Source: Sanghuangporus weigelae (lineage: Eukaryota; Basidiomycota; Agaricomycetes; Hymenochaetales; Hymenochaetaceae). Taken from it: DNA of 64,000 nucleotides. The stretch covers positions 310,001 through 374,000 of the forward strand of contig CP137329.1 of the NCBI GenBank assembly GCA_033182465.1. The letters run 5' to 3'. Positions 22,901-35,827 of the stretch are shown in pieces. A program made the translations under genes and the position numbers. Positions within the stretch are counted from its first letter, which is position 1, and every line of letters starts with the position of its first letter. Under the pieces are notes generated by a model, which was given only the letters and a program-made list of their open reading frames with translations, was not told the DNA's origin and ran no database searches.

Positions 22901-23239
22901 CTTCTTGTGTATCTCGAATATGCTTCCATTGGGAAGCGGCACCGTCACGGTCATGGAAGGCTCGCCGAGTATAGTGGACTTTATAGGATACACAGGACAG
23001 TCGTCAACGATGACACCGCTCCCTCCAAACACTTGGAGAAAAGCCTTGCGCTCCTCAAATACAATCTTGCAGTGCAGAGGACTGACTTCCGGGTAGTACA
23101 AGCGAACACTACAGCTGGCATCTCGACCAAACGAGACGTCTTCGTCGTCAATCGGGTATGCGGCGACGACGCCCGTTGGTTCACGTCGCCTGAGAAGTCT
23201 AATTGTTCCATATTTCCCTATTTCTGCAGGGTCTGCCAT
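19919..23239 (-). CDS. FHA-domain protein with Ki-67-like repeats
   Basis: Nuclear-type protein of roughly 1,000 residues in about four exons. It starts at MADPAEIGKYG (23239). An FHA phosphothreonine-binding domain follows (about residues 12-110) with core SFGRDASCSVRLYYPEVSPL. The middle is disordered with acidic runs (EDEDSDDEKEEEDE near 22320-22380). Around 21148-21293 three copies of a short repeat occur: TPHLDGVREMF, TPRMDGVRQLF and a worn TPDFDGIGDMM. The C-terminus is Lys/Arg/Ser/Ala-rich, chromatin-protein-like, ending RARARR. An N-terminal FHA plus TP..GVREMF-type repeats plus a basic tail resembles animal Ki-67, a chromosome-periphery protein, but no orthology can be claimed. A CACGTG lies at 23352-23357. 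Confidence 0.65.
21148..21293 (-). repeat. Three short TP-x-DG-V/I repeats inside the FHA protein
   Basis: Units of about 18-22 residues: the first two are nearly identical in the core (TP.[LM]DGVR[EQ][ML]F) and the third is diverged (TPDFDGIGDMM). Each carries a Thr-Pro, a possible CDK phosphorylation site. Confidence 0.6.
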
Positions 23240-23351
23240 AGCTGTAGTGCAATCCCTGTCTGAAGCAAGGATGATTGGTGAGTAAAGCGAGTGCGGAAGA
23301 TGAGCAAAAACGAAGGAGTAGGTTGTTGTGTTGGGTGGCTGAAACCTTCTC

Positions 23352-23357
23352 CACGTG
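23352..23357. promoter_or_regulatory. CACGTG box upstream of the FHA gene
   Basis: CACGTGAC about 113 bases upstream of the FHA-protein start, on the side facing the gene. Confidence 0.35.
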
Positions 23358-24277
23358 ACCGCGACGTTGTATTTCACTTCCTAGTTGGGAAGTACATCAC
23401 AACTTTCTTCGCGAGGATCAGTCTATGCGGAAAAAGAAGAGAAATATGGTATAAATTAACTTTTCACCAGAGGCAATAATTTGCATGACTCAAATTTGCA
23501 TGACTCAAAGTAAGTTCAAATTACGTTCGTTCGGTCTAAAATTATATGACAAATTGCAATCTACTCGATCAAATGATGCACTGAGTAGTACTATCGCACG
23601 TACAGAAATCACCTTGCTGCCTGAGACGGTCCGCTTCGTAGCAAATGTCAGCACCGCTTAAAAACAAAGAGCGGATTCATTCCTTCTGATTATCACAGTC
23701 ATCATCACTCGCCCGCCATCTACTCACAGAATGAACACGATAGAACTGGTTCTTACTCAATTACTCCCGGTACGTCCTACTTATAAGTCGAGAGTTATAG
23801 AAGATGGACATAGTCACTCAATAATCTGCGTCCTTTGTATGTGGTCACAATGGACCGGGCGCTCAATTCAAATACTGCAGAATCAACTAGTAAACACAAA
23901 CCGCGCAGAAAATCCAACGGACGGTTATCATCTTGTCCCTGTTTCTCTACACAAGTGGGTCAACCATTTCTATCATCTCTTCTTATTGTCTTTGCGAAAG
24001 GAATGATGAATTTTCTTGACAGGTAATCTCTACGTTTCGGTCTTGGCTAACTGAGAGGTGCATGTCTGCCACTTTCTCTTTCTGTCAGCCATTCTTTTAG
24101 CCAGTGGCAAGATTAAAATGAACGCTAGTATTAACGCTGGTGGCTGACGTTCCCCGAAATGTTATAAGTATTGCTTCGGATCGCACGCTTTCTCCTCAGC
24201 GTCCCCTTTCCTTCTTTTCTCAGCTTACAGAACTGTCTTCAGTCAAGTCCCTCACTATCCACTCCCACTCCTTCAAT
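23358..24277. other. Divergent intergenic region with protease promoter
   Basis: No gene recognised. A short open frame from 23731 has no support. A TATA-like TTATAAG near 24161 lies about 115 bases before the protease ATG and is followed by a CT-rich stretch, a likely core promoter. Confidence 0.4.
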
Positions 24278-25814
24278 ATGATTGCATACACTCTTCTCCT
24301 TCTATCAATGCTCGTAGCTGCGGCACCACCTAATGCCCCCATTATAGGTGGAACCCATCCGCACACTTCGATTCCATTCTCCCGACGAGTTCAGCCTTCG
24401 ACTGGTACGATTGCGGAGCACGACCGGGCTCGTGCAGCACAGCTGTATGAGATGGGCAAGGCGCGTGCTAGCGGTCAGCATGCGAAGCGCCAGAATTCTC
24501 TCCCCATTACGAACCAAGTTGTCACCTACGTCGCTGAAGGTCAGTCATGCCATTAAGGCTTCTACGCCGCAATTATACTTACATCCTGAAATGGTTAATA
24601 AGTTGGCGTTGGAAGCCCATCTACCAAATATAGTCTGATTATTGACACAGGATCGAGCAATACTTGGTGAGTAGCTACCTTATCCCAGTTCCGCCAATAA
24701 TCTCAGATTGACTGATCCGTTCCCCTGCATAGGGTCGGAGGTCAGAATTTTGTATCGTAACACCATGAGACGTTTCTGACATCCATAAGTAGCTGGCCAG
24801 CACTACACTAAAACGAGTACGAGCCGACCGACCGACCAAGAGGTTAGCGTGGTTTATGGTTCGGGTTTTTTTATCGGTTATGAAGGTATGATAATCTCAT
24901 GCCCATAATTGTCCGCGAAGCATGGTTCACTTTTTTTTGTCATATTTAGTCAATGATACAATAACATTTACAAACGATCTCGTCATCGCAAACCAAAGCA
25001 TCGGCGTCGCTATGGCCTCCAAGGGATTTAAAGGTGTTGATGGTATCCTCGGAATCGGGCCAACGGACCTCACAGGGGGGACTGTGAACCCCGATGGCTC
25101 GGCTATCCCGACTGTGACGGACAATCTTTTATCCCAGGGAAGGATCTCAGAAAAGGTCGTTGGAATCCATTTTGCGCCCTCCTCGAAAGCCAACGACACG
25201 AACGGCGAAATGACTTTCGGTGCAGCCGACAACTCAAAGACCACCGGTCCTATCGTCTTCGCACCTATAACTTCGACATCACCATCCAACGAGTTCTTCG
25301 GCATTGATCAGAGTATCACGTACGGCACGAAGAAATCGACTATCCTCGATCTAACTTCTGGAATTGTGGACACAGGAACCACTTTGACGCTTTTGGCGTC
25401 AGACGCATTCAATAAATACATGTCCCTGACTGGGGCTACAGAGGACAGAACAACTGGATTGCTCCGTATCTCCCCAGAGAACTACGCCAACTTGCAGAGC
25501 CTCTCTTTCTTCACTGCCGGGACGACGTTCGAGTTCACCAGGAATGCTCAGACTTTTCCTCGCGCATTGAACTCTGCAATTGGCGGTTCTGCGGGCGTTA
25601 TTTACCTGGTCATTGGGGATGTAAGCCTACTTTCGCTGTGAATACATACGTGTTGAACTCACTTGTTGTCCTGCAGTTGGGTCAGACTGGAGGCAGCGGG
25701 TTAGACTTCATCAATGGAATGTCGTTCCTTGAGCGTTTCTACTCCGTTTTCGATTCCACTAATAACCAAGTGGGTCTTGCGACCACGGCACATACCTTCG
25801 ACACCACGAACTAA
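24278..25814 (+). CDS. Secreted aspartic protease, pepsin family A1 (polyporopepsin-like)
   Basis: Extracellular acid endopeptidase. Six exons (24278-24539, 24603-24666, 24733-24740, 24793-24885, 24950-25620, 25677-25814) splice in frame to 411 residues. A signal peptide (MIAYTLLLLSMLVAAAPPN) is followed by a propeptide with a dibasic AKRQ site. Both catalytic triads are present: LIIDTGSSNTW in the N-lobe and SGIVDTGTTLTLL in the C-lobe. The flap reads VVYGSGFF with the expected tyrosine. The third exon is only 8 bases long and supplies most of the codons for Trp-Val-Gly-Ala after the first active site. The product ends with the family's usual NQVGLATTAH segment. No break seen. Confidence 0.93.
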
Positions 25815-26219
25815 GAGGCTTTGGGGATCGAGAGAACGATACGTCTTTTGAAGAGTTTCTTATCTATATTGAGAACGGATATTGTGCATGTGCATACACT
25901 CGTTGCCGTCGATAACACTCTCACTTTCATTATGCTGTATTCTGTGTATTCATTAATTGTGGAGAGGGTAGATCATGGTCGCTCCAAGAGAAAAAGGGCG
26001 CCTTTTAAGTGTATGATTAGTAATATCTGAGTTCGAAATCCCGGGAACATCCGACATCCAATTGTAATTGTCGTGTTCCGTAAACTGGGACCTGTAAACT
26101 TGCAGGACGACGTCAACGACATTCCCCGCCGCCGTCGAGCAGCCGCTTTTCATCGCCATCGCTGCATTGCTCGGCGTCGACGAAAGTACAGGGACGCTAA
26201 TAACGGGCGTCTTGTAGCC
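25815..26219. other. Intergenic between protease and complex I gene
   Basis: Both genes point the same way. Nothing recognised; a tRNA-like GTTCGAAATC near 26031 has no matching acceptor stem. Confidence 0.4.
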
Positions 26220-28939
26220 ATGCTAGTCAAGTCTATACCGTCATCGACTGCTCGCATCGCCAAGGCTGTCTCGTCTTCATGTCGCAACAGTTAGCACCGT
26301 CCATTTTACTCCTTAAAATATTTGTCTTACCTGTCGGATGGAGGTACACGATCGTTCGCGTCGACTTCATCGTTACATGCAGATATAACACTGACGGTTG
26401 ATGGGAAGGAGGTCACGGTTCCGCAGGGTGCGAATCCAACCGTGTTCGAAGAACAGATTGATTGACTAATACACTAAACAGGGTCCGCTTTAATCCAAGC
26501 TTGCGAGGCTGCAGGCGCTACTATTCCTCGGTGCGTCTGCTCTTGTTTTGTGTGATTCAAATGGTTAAATGTTGTTCTGCAGATTTTGCTACCATGATCG
26601 GTACGTATTGCTATCATAGGCAGTCTTGATTTTGTGCTTATGTCTCTTGTAGACTAGCTATTGCTGGCAATTGCAGGTCAGTTTTGTTGAGTTCCAGGTT
26701 TGAGCCTGTGTCGCTGACGTCTCTGTAGAATGTGCCTGGTGGAGGTTGAGAGATCACCGAAGCCGGTAGCATCATGGTTAGTTGCTTGACCATTGATGTC
26801 GGTAAAATGTTTACGTTTGGTTTCTTTGTAGTGCAATGCCCGCTATGCCTGGCTCGAAGGTAAAAACAAACTCGCCTTTGGTGCATGCTGCGCGGTAAGT
26901 TTATTTGTTTTCTGGAATGCTATTCCTACTGAGCTCTGTCTAGTGAGGGCGTCATGGAATTCCTTCTGGCCAATCACCCTCTCGATTGCCCTATTTGTGA
27001 TCAAGGTGGTGAATGCGACTTACAAGATCAGTCAATGCGATATGGGTCCGACCGCACACGTTTCCATGAGTACACTGGCAAGCGCGCGGTCGAGGACAAG
27101 GATCTTGGGCCGCTCGTCAAGACCGTCATGACACGATGCATTCAGTGCACGCGATGTGTACGGTTTGCGAATGAGGTTGCAGGTGTTGAAGAACTTGGGA
27201 CGACGGGACGGGGTAACGACATGCAAATTGGCATGTATGTAGAGAAGACAATGGATTCTGAACTGTCAGGAAATGTTGTCGATCTTTGTCCTGTCGGTGC
27301 ACTTACTAGCAAGCCATACGGATTCCATGCTCGACCATGGGAGTTGAAGAACACGGAGTCGGTTGATGTAATGGATGCTATTGGATCAAATGTTCGCGTT
27401 GACTCGCGCGGGATACAGGTTATGCGCATCCTACCCAGGACAAATGATGATGTGAATGAAGAATGGATCAGTGACAAGACGCGTTATGCATATGATGGCT
27501 TGCGCTTCCAACGATTGACGACACCCTTGATCAAGCAGGGCGACCGGTTCGTTGCAGCATCGTGGGAGGAGGCGCTGTCGGCCATCTCTAATGGTCTCAC
27601 CTCGAGCGGAGCGAAGGGGGATGAAATCAAAACTGTCGCAGGCTATCATGCCGACACAGAATCCCTCGTTGCACTGAAAGACCTGATTAACCGTCTCGGA
27701 TCTGACAACCTTACACTAGACCAACCAAACGGTGACAAAATTCCAGTACACGGCGTCGACATTCGTTCAAATTATTTATTCAATTCAACCATCCCTGGGG
27801 TCGAGGAGGCCGACGCGATTCTCTTAGTCGGCACAAACCCCCGTCACGAAGCGGCCGTGCTGAACTCGCGGATACGGAAGAGCTGGCTACATACGGGTCT
27901 TGAAGTTGGTCTCATCGGCGAGCGGGTGGATACCACATATGGATACGACTACATCGGCTCCGACGCCAAGGCTCTCGCGAATTTCGTTGCAGGGAAGGGT
28001 TCGTTCGTCGAGAAGTTCAAGGCCGCGAAGAAGCCGCTTATTATCGTTGGTAGCGCGGTCGCCGAGCACTCAGATGGTGCAGCAGTCTTCAATGCACTAG
28101 CGAGGTATGCGGAGGCAAACAAGGAGCGGCTCATCACGCCTGAGTGGAACGGTCTCAGCATCCTACAGCGTATCGCTTCACGACCAGCGGCGTATGACAT
28201 CGGTTTCGTGCCGTCAAAGAAGGCGTCCGAGACGAAACCAAAGTTCATTTACCTGCTGAATGCAGATGAGATTGACCCCAAGTCGATCCCGAAGGACGCG
28301 TTTGTGGTGTATCAGGGGCATCATGGTGACCTTGGCGCACAGTTGGCAGATGTTTGCTTGCCTGGTGCTGCGTACACTGAGAAGTCGACCACTTGGGTCA
28401 ACGCTGAGGGTCGACCACAAGTTGGCCGTGCTGCTGTCCCTCCACCTGGTGCAGCCCGCGAAGACTGGAAGATTATTCGGTAAGCTGTCGCAACTTTGAC
28501 ACTTCACCTCCCAGATAGATTTTCTAACCCGTCCTTCAATCTCAGTGCCATCTCTGAGGTACTCGGGAAACCACTTCCGTATGACGATGTCATGAGCTTA
28601 CGAGACCGAATGTGGGAAATCTCACCAACGCTTATACGATACAACATTACGGAGCGCACCTCCGCGGACCTCGCCTCTCTCGGCCTCAAGACCCTTGCCT
28701 CCATCAACAAATCTGCGAAGGTCTCAAATGCGCCGTTCAAGAAGCCTATAGAGAACTTCTACCAGACCGACGTTATTTCACGAGCGTGAGTTATATTGCC
28801 TATATATTTTCTGCCAACATTGATGACAAACTGGACTATCTTTCTTAGGTCGGTAACGATGGCACAATGCACGCGCGCATTCGTTAAAAAGGAAGAGTAC
28901 GGGAACTCTGGCGCCGCCGCCGAAGCGGCTTTCGCATAG
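26220..28939 (+). CDS. NADH:ubiquinone oxidoreductase 75-kDa subunit (NDUFS1/NUO-78), mitochondrial
   Basis: Largest iron-sulfur subunit of complex I, in the peripheral arm on the matrix side. About ten exons; most N-terminal exons are tiny while the main exon (about 26942-28481) is long. The start [15 protein letters not shown] gives an Arg/Ser-rich presequence ending near RSFAS. The ferredoxin-type [2Fe-2S] region follows ([17 protein letters not shown]...ASCAMPA). Next comes the His/Cys ligand segment ([18 protein letters not shown]), the 4Fe-4S motif RCIQCTRC, and [16 protein letters not shown] molybdopterin-like domain follows. The C-terminus is ...AAAEAAFA at 28939. All cluster ligands expected of the family are visible. 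Confidence 0.95.
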
Positions 28940-29574
28940 TTGCTCTTGTACATTCTTAGAAACAAATACAGGGTTGTCGATCGTCAGCCATCTTCCATGC
29001 CTCGCTTTCGTCTCGATCACGTTTAACTAAAACGTATACATTATTTTGTCTAAATTGAATTCAATTTGCTGTCCTTGCATCATACCCCGCTTCGAGCTCT
29101 TTTCATTCGATTGTCAGTGTAAAATACCTAGTAGGTGCTCTCGAGCTTCAATTACGTTCAAATGCATGAAGATCTCGTAGCAATAAAAATAATTTCATTC
29201 CGAGTCATCAATCATATGAGCCTATGTAAAATCGTACGCTAAACTTGAAGGAGGTAGGCTAGGAGAACAATGGGGAAGACAATGGCGTTATTGATAAAGT
29301 ACAAAATGCCGAACCAAAATGTGATTAGTCAAGTCATGGGCAGAGATCGTCGCTGAATCGTTCCGAAGCGTGCAGACATCAAATATCTGAAGATTGAAGA
29401 GAAGAAGAGGAAGATCAAATGAAGGACGAAGTCAAAGTTAAGAAATAAAAGTAATCACCAGGATCAGATATGTGGAAAGAAATAAAAGTTCGGTCCAGCG
29501 TGTATTCCCATCATAAAGAATAAGAAACCCGGGGAAAGTAAGCAAAGCAAAGATGAGAGGCGTCAGGAGTCGGC
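28940..29574. other. Convergent 3' region
   Basis: AT-rich 3' flanks of the complex I gene and the ABC transporter, with AATAAA-like stretches (for example around 29180). No gene. Confidence 0.5.
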
Positions 29575-32500
29575 TCACTCGCCAACCCATTCACCCCCGC
29601 GAGCAAGCTGAGCAAAAGTACCGTTCATCCTCACAAGCTCCTCGAACGTTCCCTCCTCCGCAACACGACCATTATCAATGACAACAATCCGATCACATAA
29701 CTGCATCACGGGCAGCTTGTGCGTTACCACCAGCGTTGTTCGCCCTTCCTTTGCAGAGCTGATAGTCTCCATAACAGCTTTCTGACTCGCCGGGTCCAAA
29801 GCGCTTGTACATTCGTCCAGAATGAGGATCCGCGCTGGACGAGCAAGCGCTCGTGCGATAGCGAGACGCTGCGCTTGTCCGCCAGATATGAGAGAAGCGT
29901 TTTCTCCGAGCGACGTTTCGTAACCCTGCGGCAAAGTCATGATGAACTCGTGTACGTGAGCTGCCTGAGCGGCATGTACGACGTCCGCAGGAGAGAGACC
30001 CGCGTTCCCGTAGGCAATGTTTTCCGCTACGCTTGCATCGAAAAGATGTGGGTTCTGGCTGACGACAGCGACATGCGCACGAAGATGCTTGACGTCCATG
30101 GCATGCACATCATGTCCGCCAATCGTTATCGACCCAAAAGAAGGCTCGTACAATCTTTGCAACAACGCTGCTATTGTTGACTTTCCGGAGCCTGAAGCGC
30201 CTACGACAGCAACACATTCATTCTTCCAAAGCTTGAGAGAGATACCCTGAAGGACAGGAACATCCGCGCGTTCGGGATACGAAAATTCGACATCTGTGAA
30301 CTTTATGTCGCCTTCGACTGGGGGCATTGTGCTTCCGCGAGTCTCCTCGGTGTCGGTAGTGAGGAAGAGTATCTTATTCAGATCCCGTGTCGCGTTGGTT
30401 GCTCGCGCAATTTTTTGAGCTAAATCAAACGGACATCAGAGTCGGAAAAAGGGTGAAAAAGACCAGCAATATAACTTACTGAAACTCATAAGTTGCGCGC
30501 CGATCGTAACCGTGAATACGACCAGATTGAGGACTTCAAACATCTGCAGGTATGTGTACGTGCCCTTCGCTACGAGGACAGCACCGACAAAGAACAGAAG
30601 AGCTTCAGCGAAGTAGATCAGCCCATTAGCGATACCGAATGAGCAGCCTTCAATGAAAGCTCCTCTTATCCCAGTAGAATAGGCCCTTGCGACTGTCTCT
30701 TCGAATTGCTCCTGAAAGACACCTTCAAAGTTCATGCAACGGATGGCGCGAATGTTCGAGATGCACTAGATTGAAGAAGTCAGGAATCATGAGAATTTAA
30801 TAAGACTTTTAAGCTTTACCTCATAGTAGCTCTTTGCAATCTCCTCGCGCGCAGCTTTATTCCTTCTCTCCGCACGAGCGACCAAATTCGCTTGGACAGC
30901 CATCGTGACCGCAAAGATTGGTCCAATTGCAAACCCGGCAAGCGTAAGCTGCCATCCTCTCGCCAGCGCCCAAATCAGTCCTACGCTAATCATCGTACAC
31001 ACAGCTAGGCTCTGCGCAAGCACTATTGCAATCAAGTTCCTTGCGTCATCACCGTCTTTCAGAATCGTTTGGACAATCTGAGCTGGGTTGTTTTCAGAAC
31101 GGTCGAAGAACGCCTTTGGTTGCGAGAGAAGCTTGCTATAGCAGGCTTTGCGAAGACGCGTTATCCATCTCATTGCTCCGGATTCCATGACGAAGAACTT
31201 CAGTCCGAGGAGGATACCATCGGATGCTGCGACGGCGAGGACGATCCCACCAAAGGTGTTGATCGCTCCGACGTCCTTCGCGCCCGTGGATACTTGGAAC
31301 AGAAGTCGCGAAAGGAGGAAGGAGAACAGGGGCGTTTGGACACCGCTAAGAACGCAGATAATGCTGCCGACGAGTATGACGGACTTATTGGGTACGGTAG
31401 GATAGACATCTCGAACGAGTTGGATGAACGACGTTGACTCTTGCGAATTCTTCGACGACGGAGTGTCGATTGCGACATTATCGAGCTTCACCTCAGTCCA
31501 AGCTAACCTCTTCGCAGCTGCGCGTCGCTGACGATGTCGAGCGGCCTCTTCGGCCATGCGTTCCAACGCAGTCTTCTCTAGTTCATATTCAAAATCATCC
31601 GTGTCATCCTTCTCATCGAACTCATCATCCTCTTCCCTCCGAGTTTCCATGATATTATTGCCGTTGAAAATGGAACGTCGGAAAGAGACAGTCCGAACGG
31701 AGGGCGTGAATTGTAACGAGAAATGCCTTCGTAGACTCGATCTCCCCGTGCTCGGTGGTTGCGCTTGTCCTTGTCCTGACACGGTCTTCTTTGCCGTATC
31801 GACACTTTGGCGCTTCGACACCATCATCGTCGCCGCAGGCCCCAAACTCCGATGTTTCTGCAACCTCGGAGTAGGTCTCGCATTGAGAGTCGACAACGAG
31901 GATTGAATTATAGGTCTTCTTTCCCGATCTCTGTTTTCCCGAACAGTCCGAGAGCGCGTCAGGTCGCGTACAACATCGACCATCCACCCACTCAATCCGA
32001 CACTTTGATGGTGTCTTTGCTGCGTCGAAGCAGGCAAGCCTAGCATAGTCACTCTCTTGCTGTTCATCTCCTCTTCCTCTCCGTCCTGTGCAGCTTCTTC
32101 CAGCATTCTTTCCACGTCGGCTTGGTCCACCAAGGCAGCACCCGTTGGGTCAACCTGAGCGATCTGGCTCTCTCTTCTCGGTCTGAATCCGCCTTGTTCA
32201 CCTTGCGCGCACATCATCCGCCTAAAGGCTCCCTCCTCTTCCCTTCCATCCGGAGCTATGACCGTCTCTTCGAGATCCGCTCGATAGCCCTGCTCCGCGA
32301 CGCATCCGTCTTGCAAGACGTACACGAAGTCTGTGGAAGTGATTTGCGAGAGATCGTGCGTGATGACGATTGTAGTTTTGTTCTTTCGCCATGCTTTGAT
32401 CGCTTCGAAGACCAGGACTCGAGAAGTTGCGTCTAATGCTGAAGTACACTCATCTGCGTGCCGGAAAGTTTGGTCTAAGTTTCAAAACTCATCCATTATA

Positions 32501-34701
32501 TGACTAAAATAAGCTTACCGAGGACAAGTACTGTCGGATCCCTCAGCATAGCCCTCGCAATAGCAAGACGTTGCTTCTGTCCACCCGACAGACTCACACC
32601 CGCGCCGTTCCCTCCACTATTTAACTTCGTATCATACCCATCTGGCAAATCCCTAACGAACTCGTGCATCAGCGCAGCAGTACACACGCGCTCGACTTCC
32701 TCTCGCGTTACATCTTCCGGTCGTCGTCTCGGCACTTCACCAGAGTTGGAATTTGATACTGAAGGGAAGCTGAAAGCGGAATCCGGGTTGGTAAGAGGAG
32801 CGACGCATGCGCCGAGCGCGACGTTGTCGTGTATCGTCCCCGAGAAGAGGATACACGATTGCGATACGACCGCAACGTGTTCGCGGAGCCATCGTTCATC
32901 AAGATACTCAATATCCTGATCATCCAGCGCAACGACTCCCCCTTCCGGTCCGGAAGACGAATACAGTCGTATAAGCAACTGCGCGACGCTGCTTTTCCCA
33001 CTTCCACTCCCACCAACGACGAATGTTGTCTCCCCGGCGGGGAAATACAGCGATACGTTTTTCAATACTGGAATAGTGGGACGAGAGGGGTAGGCGAAAG
33101 TTACCTCGTCCAGGCTGAACTCGCCTAAACATCGGCTCGGTCGGATCTTCGTGAGTGGGATGGGTCGACTACGGCGAGGAGAACGTGAAGCGCGAGAAGG
33201 ACGCGAAGCATTGCTTGAGGTACGTGAATGGGAGCGGAATTTAGCTTGTCGGCGTGGGGAAAAGGGAAGGGGCGTCAAATTAGAGGACGTCGATGCCTGC
33301 GAGTTCCTAAACGGCTTGTTCTCAGCCTCGGAGGCTCCGGGAGCAGGAGCTGGTGGGGGAGGCGGACTGATCAGCGTCACGAGGGACACCATCGCAAATT
33401 TCCCCTTCATAAGTGTGATCAACTGTGGTATGCTCAGCTGCAAATTGCTCGCCGCAATCAAGCACGCCCAAAATACTGCCATAACGTCTCCGGCACTTGC
33501 GCTTCCTCTTCTCACAAGGAACGCGCCGAACCAGAAACCCTGGACGAACATAGCCATGCTGACGAATTGGCTGCATGCGCTTGTAGCTCCCCACACTGCA
33601 TTCACTTTCACAGTGACCTTATCGATAGTGTCGAGTGCAGGGTTCAATGCTGCTTGTTCGGCTGATTGCGCGTTGAATGCTTTGACTGTAGCGATAGCTC
33701 CCAAGGCGCGCTCGATAAAGCTCGCTGCCACGCCTGTGTATACTCTCTCGGCGTTCACGAGCGGTCCGGCGAAGCGCTGCGAAATAATTTGAATGACTGT
33801 AAGGATTGGAACACCGGAGAGGATAACGAGTGTTAGAGCCCAGGATCGCATGAACGCGAGCACCAGACATGCGGTGCAAGTTGTTAGGTATTGAAGGAGC
33901 ATTCCTGACGCGAGGGAGCTGGCCATTCGAACATCATCCGTGTCTCTGTATCGCGGGTCAGTTTTATTCCAAAAGTAAGTATAGCTTATATAGCACGAAC
34001 CTGTTGAACTTGGCCATAAGCCCGCCAGCACCGATTGGTCCTTCACCCTCAAAATGTACGTCCGACTCCTCCGCACCCATCTTTAAATCAAACCATTCCA
34101 TATCTCTCCCACTTACAGCTCTGTACACTCCATTCCTCAATCGCATCACATTCCTCTCTCCAGTCGAGATCCATAGAGCTGAAGTGACACTCCCCAGCGC
34201 AATCGCACCTACGGCCAAAGCAACCAACTCCAAAGCTGCTATACCAATACCTTTGATTAATTCGTCTTTGTCTTCATCTGTCGCACCTGATAAAGGAAAC
34301 TTTGAGAACCGGTCAAAGACAGATCCGACGACGAGGGTCATGAAAGGCGCGACACCGCCTGCAACGAGGGAAGAGAGAATCGCGGGGAGGACCATGACGA
34401 GTAGGTCTCGTCTCGAAAGTAAAGAAAATAATAATCTAATAGTCGGAGCAGGTGGGCTGTATCCCGGTGTCGCTTGTCGTTGACTCGAAAGATGCTGTAC
34501 AGTGTGCTCTTGTTCAAAGGATGATCGGGAAGTCTTAACGTCGCTCCTGAAGGAGCTCGTAGACTCGTGGCCGACGCTCGTCGAGCGTTTCGCAGTAGAG
34601 TTGCGCACAGAAGGCGACTGCGTAACTTCGTATACTTGTCCATGAGATATCGCATGAGTGTTATTGTTACAGTCTAGTGTGAGATCTGTCGGTCGGCGCA
34701 T
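29575..34701 (-). CDS. STE6: Full-size ABC-B transporter, Ste6-type (pheromone/peptide exporter)
   Basis: Membrane exporter with two repeats of transmembrane domain plus nucleotide-binding domain; introns split it into about six exons. TMD1 follows a hydrophilic N-terminus of ~100 residues. NBD1 has Walker A GGSGSGKSS, signature LSGGQKQRLAIARA and, across an intron, DECTSALDA. A long linker of about 300 residues, rich in Arg and Ser with an acidic patch, leads to TMD2. NBD2 has GASGSGKST, ISGGQAQRLAIARA and LILDECTSALDP. NBD1 carries an extra Ser/Pro-rich insert of ~40 residues between Q-loop and signature. In fungi this architecture belongs to Ste6, exporter of the farnesylated a-factor-type pheromone, the only pheromone type in basidiomycetes. 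That substrate is inferred from the family. Confidence 0.8.
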
Positions 34702-35827
34702 AGCTGCTCAAGTTCCAAGATGTTCAATGTGCTCAAGAAGGTCGTCGGTGCGCGACGTCGTCGACGACGACGGCAAATAAAAGTCGGAGAAGAAAGCGAA
34801 GAGATGTGAAGAAAGAGAAGAAGAGAAACGTTGCTTGTGCTCTTCATTGTGTCTGCCTTGGATGGTTTTGCTAACTGGCGGCGCAGTGGAATCAGTTCTG
34901 AACAATAGCGCTCACATAAAGCATTGAACAATAGACAATCCTGATCGCACTGCCTAATAAAGCAATCCAACTTATCTAATATAGACTCTTTATTGTCTCG
35001 CCCAACCGCTCATCCGTTCTCACGCTCAGTGACAAAGTACCCAAATGCATCACAGACAATAGCCTTAAGGACCTACCGATATGCATTTCTCGGGTGAACG
35101 TGTCGAGTTTTGTCGCTATGCATGCGTATTTAATTAACAAGAAATGGGCCTAAGTACTTCGCAATGGATTGGCCTATCCGACTTGACCGAAGCTCGGATG
35201 GACCATGCACAGCGTTCGCCGCGCTACGGCGCAGTCCTCATCAAGCACTGTCACAATGCTTAGAGTGCTGTGGCTTTGCTGTGGCTTTTCCTGTGGGGAC
35301 TTCTGTAGGCGTTTGGATCGGCGTTGACTAACTTTTCTTTGCTCTTTGACTCACACCACCGTCCGGTGCCTGATCGTGCTTCGACCACATGTAAACACAA
35401 AAGACAGTTGTTCTGAGTCTACTGGATCCATGAATACGGTTTGCTTGCCTTCGCTCAATAGCAGGAACGAGTCAAGATTGGACATGCAGTTAATGCTATT
35501 CTTGATACGATACGTTTGCATTCGATTTGACTCCAACAAACCGTCTACTTCCTACAATACCTAATCCACGACCGATCCATCCATTACTCTTTAGCCTCTA
35601 CCCTAGCTAATATCAAACTGTACCCCGGTCAGACCACACAATAACATATCGTAGATCAAAGGTGTTCCCAATCCGAGCGTCGTGCATAACTACAACTATA
35701 CACCACTCTAAACTCGAGATATTCTCGGGGCCTTCCAGGACGTATACGCCATAATCAGCTTCGAACCAAATCCAAATCCACTGTATATGCATACACATGT
35801 TCCATCCTCTAAGGACTCGTCACCCGA
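34702..35827. other. 5' flank of the ABC transporter and intergenic
   Basis: No gene recognised. The first 250 bases upstream of the transporter are rich in Arg-codon-like CGACGACG runs and C/T, consistent with promoter and leader. Short open frames on both strands at 35346-35800 lack any support. Confidence 0.4.

Noticed and set aside
26031-26056. tRNA-like GTTCGAAATCCCGGG
   Set aside because: No acceptor stem, D-arm or anticodon arm could be paired around it.
31148-34483. Plus-strand frames over the ABC transporter
   Set aside because: They are mirror frames of the conserved nucleotide-binding and membrane domains.
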